Shown here: in pieces, positions 5,710 to 7,370 of the stretch
Layout: each line of letters opens with the position of its first letter
Position numbering within the stretch: the first letter of the stretch is position 1
Origin: Oscillospiraceae bacterium
Lineage (GTDB): Bacteria; Bacillota; Clostridia; Oscillospirales; Acutalibacteraceae
Reading direction: 5' to 3'
NCBI GenBank assembly: GCA_902796535.1
Contig: CADBPL010000120.1
Coordinates: 1-7,370 of the forward strand
Length of the DNA stretch: 7,370 nucleotides
Position numbers and translations under genes: made by a program
Notes under the pieces: model-generated
The model's input: only the letters and a program-made list of their open reading frames with translations
Told to the model about the DNA's origin: nothing
Database searches by the model: none

Positions 5710-5784
5710 ATGAAAAGGAACTTTGAAGCCCTGCTTCGCGCCAATTTCCGTTTCGGTCGAATGTGTTGCACAGCCTTCTGTTGA
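5710..5784 (+). CDS. Cysteine-rich leader peptide upstream of metY (24 residues)
   Basis: A complete small ORF begins at ATG 5710 and ends at TGA 5782-5784. It has a purine-rich ribosome binding region (AAAGG at 5687-5691 and GAGAGG at 5694-5699, the latter ten bases upstream). The peptide is basic in its first part (MKRNF...LLR) and ends in RMCCTAFC, with Cys at 19, 20 and 24. Three Cys in six residues, encoded just before enzymes of sulfur amino acid synthesis, is the signature of a regulatory leader peptide. Cys-containing leader peptides are known before sulfur genes in actinomycetes; I do not know a described homologue of this one. Codons 12-20 form the 5' arm of a hairpin that covers the metY ribosome binding site. 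The product is probably unimportant in itself, its translation being the sensor. Confidence 0.72.
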   Translation: MKRNFEALLRANFRFGRMCCTAFC

Positions 5785-5822
5785 CCCAAAAAACTTACAA
5801 CAACATTTGATTGAAAGGAAAT
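5744..5822 (+). promoter_or_regulatory. Hairpin sequestering the metY ribosome binding site (putative attenuator)
   Basis: Bases 5744-5768 can pair with 5798-5822. The pairs are 5744-5749 with 5817-5822; 5751-5764 with 5803-5816; and 5765-5768 with 5798-5801. The total is 24 base pairs, three of them G-U, with only G5750 and A5802 bulged and a 29-base loop. The metY Shine-Dalgarno AAAGGA (5814-5819) is fully paired, while the 5' arm holds leader codons 12-20 including most of the tandem Cys codons (5764-5769). The loop holds the third Cys codon and the stop. No U-tract follows, so it would act on translation rather than as a terminator. A competing helix, CGAAAC (5703-5708) with GTTTCG (5750-5755), is possible. 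Confidence 0.68.
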
Positions 5823-5829
5823 GAAAAAA

Positions 5830-7110
5830 ATGAGTAACTATAAATTTGAAACCATCCAGATCCACGCCGGGCAGGAACATCCCGACCCCGCCACCGATTC
5901 CAGAGCGGTGCCGATCTATGCCACCACCTCTTATGTGTTCAAGGATTCCGCGCAGGCGGCCGGCCGTTTCGGGCTGACCGAGGGCGGCAACATCTACACC
6001 CGCCTGATGAACCCCACCTCCGACGTGTTTGAGCAGCGCATCGCCGCGCTCGAAGGCGGCATCGCCGCTTTGGCTGTGGCGAGCGGCTCGGCGGCCATCA
6101 CCTACGCCATTCAGAACATCGCCACGGCGGGCGACCACGTCGTTTCCTCCGCCGACCTTTACGGCGGCACGCACAACCTGCTGGCCAACACGCTGCGGGA
6201 GCAGGGCGTGACCACCACGTTCATTGACCCGTCCGACCCCGAAAACTTTGAAAAGGCCATTCAGCCCAACACCAAGCTGCTCTACGCCGAAACGCTCGGC
6301 AACCCCAATTCCAACGTCATCGACCTGAAAGCCATTGCCGATATCGCCCACAGCCACGGCATTCCGTTCATTGTTGACAGCACGTTTGCCACGCCCTACC
6401 TGCTGCGCCCCATCGAATACGGCGTAGACGTGGTGGTGCATTCCGCCACCAAATTCATCGGCGGCCACGGCACGGTCATGGGCGGTGTGATCATTGACGC
6501 GGGCAACTTCGACTGGGCGCAGAACGACAAATTCCCGGGTCTGTCGCAGCCGAACCCGTCCTATCACGGCGTGGTGTTCACCGACGCGGTCGGCAAGGCC
6601 GCCTACATCACCAAGATCCGCACCACGCTCCTGCGCGATCAGGGCGCGACCATTTCACCGTTCAATTCGTTCCTGCTGCTGCAGGGGCTGGAAACGCTCT
6701 CGCTGCGCGTGGAACGCCACGTGGAAAACGCGCTGAAGGTGGTCGAATACCTCAAAAACCACCCGAAGGTGGCCAAGGTCAACCACCCCTCGCTGGCTGA
6801 AGGCCGCGAAAAAGAGCTGTACGACAGCTATTTCCCCAACGGTGCGGCTTCGATCTTCACGTTCGAGATCATGGGCACGGCGCAGGACGCCAAAAAATTC
6901 ACCGAGAGCCTCAAGCTGTTTTCACTTCTGGCCAATGTGGCCGACGTGAAATCGCTCGTCATCCACCCGGCCTCCACCACCCACAGCCAGCTCAACGAGG
7001 ATGAGCTGCTTGCCTCCGGCATCAAGCCGACCACCGTGCGCCTGTCCATCGGCACCGAGCACATCGACGATATTCTGGCCGATCTGGAGCAGGGCTTTGA
7101 CCAAATCTGA
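5830..7110 (+). CDS. metY: O-acetylhomoserine sulfhydrylase (aminocarboxypropyltransferase)
   Basis: This 426-residue PLP enzyme of the Cys/Met metabolism family adds sulfide (or methanethiol) to O-acetylhomoserine, giving homocysteine (or methionine). The PLP lysine is K208 in HSATKFIGGHG. Other family landmarks are YTRLMNPT (56-63), the cofactor-stacking Y111 in DLYGGT, D183 in VDSTFATP and the carboxylate-binding R404 in TVRLSIGTE. The length and the family's internal insertion around 220-260 favour MetY over MetB or MetC. I chose ATG 5830: AAAGGA (5814-5819) is ten bases upstream, whereas an in-frame ATG at 5821 would be only one base away. It heads an operon with cysK after a 28-base gap. 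The upstream operator, leader peptide and hairpin suggest control by sulfur or cysteine status. Confidence 0.95.
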   Translation: MSNYKFETIQIHAGQEHPDPATDSRAVPIYATTSYVFKDSAQAAGRFGLTEGGNIYTRLMNPTSDVFEQRIAALEGGIAALAVASGSAAITYAIQNIATAGDHVVSSADLYGGTHNLLANTLREQGVTTTFIDPSDPENFEKAIQPNTKLLYAETLGNPNSNVIDLKAIADIAHSHGIPFIVDSTFATPYLLRPIEYGVDVVVHSATKFIGGHGTVMGGVIIDAGNFDWAQNDKFPGLSQPNPSYHGVVFTDAVGKAAYITKIRTTLLRDQGATISPFNSFLLLQGLETLSLRVERHVENALKVVEYLKNHPKVAKVNHPSLAEGREKELYDSYFPNGAASIFTFEIMGTAQDAKKFTESLKLFSLLANVADVKSLVIHPASTTHSQLNEDELLASGIKPTTVRLSIGTEHIDDILADLEQGFDQI

Positions 7111-7138
7111 TCTGAGAAATAAGGAAGGAAGAAGATAT

Positions 7139-7370
7139 ATGTCTGCTGTATTCACCTCTGCCGATCAACTCATCGGCAAGACCCCGCTGCTCGAGCTGAC
7201 GCACATTGAAGAGAAATACGGCCTCAAGGCCAGACTTCTCGCCAAGCTCGAATACTTTAACCCCGCCGGTTCCGTCAAGGACCGCATCGCCAAGGCCATG
7301 ATCGACGATGCCGAGGCCAAAGGCCTTCTCAAGGAGGGCTCCGTCATTATCGAGCCCACCTCCGGCAACA
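7139..7370 (+). CDS. cysK: Cysteine synthase (O-acetylserine sulfhydrylase), 5' part
   Basis: The first 77 codons of a fold-type II PLP enzyme run off the window end. The N-terminal LIGKTPLLEL, the PLP lysine K47 in NPAGSVKDR and the substrate-loop start PTSGN (73-77) identify the CysK/CysM group, which makes cysteine from O-acetylserine and sulfide. CysK is the more likely member, though the distinguishing regions lie outside the window. AAGGAAGGA (7121-7129) serves as the ribosome binding site. The gene follows metY by 28 bases with no terminator, so it should share metY's promoter and leader. In Bacillus, CysK also acts as the partner of the Rrf2 regulator CymR, which is relevant because an Rrf2 gene sits just upstream of this operon. 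Confidence 0.95.
   Translation, partial: MSAVFTSADQLIGKTPLLELTHIEEKYGLKARLLAKLEYFNPAGSVKDRIAKAMIDDAEAKGLLKEGSVIIEPTSGN

Noticed and set aside
5648..5829. SAM (S-box) riboswitch or classical transcription attenuator in the metY leader.
   Set aside because: No S-box conserved blocks are seen and no GC-rich stem with a U-tract lies between the leader peptide and metY.
5638..6567. Long minus-strand open frame of 309 codons opposite the metY leader and metY.
   Set aside because: It is a shadow of metY and crosses the promoter and leader; no ribosome binding site or family signal.

Overview
The window looks like a chromosomal segment of a GC-rich Clostridia-type Firmicute (Oscillospirales/Ruminococcaceae-like). 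I infer this from the strong purine-rich Shine-Dalgarno sites, the near-consensus sigma-A promoters with 17-bp spacers in AT-rich gaps between GC-rich genes, and gene families typical of anaerobic gut Firmicutes. I cannot name a species. No mobile elements, CRISPR arrays, tRNA or rRNA genes are visible.

Layout. Positions 35-1996 (minus strand) carry an AqpZ-type aquaporin, an intrinsic terminator, and then a YqhD/BDH-type iron alcohol dehydrogenase. A divergent promoter region (2042-2180) separates them from a plus-strand FucO-type lactaldehyde/1,2-propanediol oxidoreductase (2292-3437), which ends at a good terminator. A consensus promoter then drives mnmA (tRNA 2-thiouridylase, 3578-4654). 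It is followed at short distances by a three-helix membrane protein (4698-5033) and an Rrf2-family regulator with an IscR-like cysteine cluster (5094-5522), closed by a terminator. The last unit begins with a strong promoter that overlaps an inverted repeat (5603-5641). It continues through a ~180-nt leader into metY (O-acetylhomoserine sulfhydrylase, 5830-7110) and cysK (cysteine synthase, from 7139, cut by the window end).

The most interesting region is the metY leader. It encodes a 24-residue peptide with its own ribosome binding site, ending in RMCCTAFC (three Cys in the last six residues). The 3' part of this small ORF can pair with the metY ribosome binding site in a hairpin of 24 base pairs with only two single-base bulges. 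The paired 5' arm contains most of the tandem Cys codons. This suggests a cysteine-responsive translational attenuator: a ribosome stalled for lack of Cys-tRNA would hold the hairpin open and expose the metY ribosome binding site. No intrinsic terminator lies between the small ORF and metY, so classical transcription attenuation is less likely.

Together, the right half appears to be a sulfur-handling module. It combines sulfur transfer to tRNA (MnmA), a likely sulfur- or Fe-S-sensing Rrf2 regulator, and sulfide-incorporating enzymes (MetY, CysK). The latter may be controlled at transcription by an Rrf2-type operator and at translation by the leader peptide and hairpin. The left half is fermentative: two aldehyde/alcohol oxidoreductases and a water channel.
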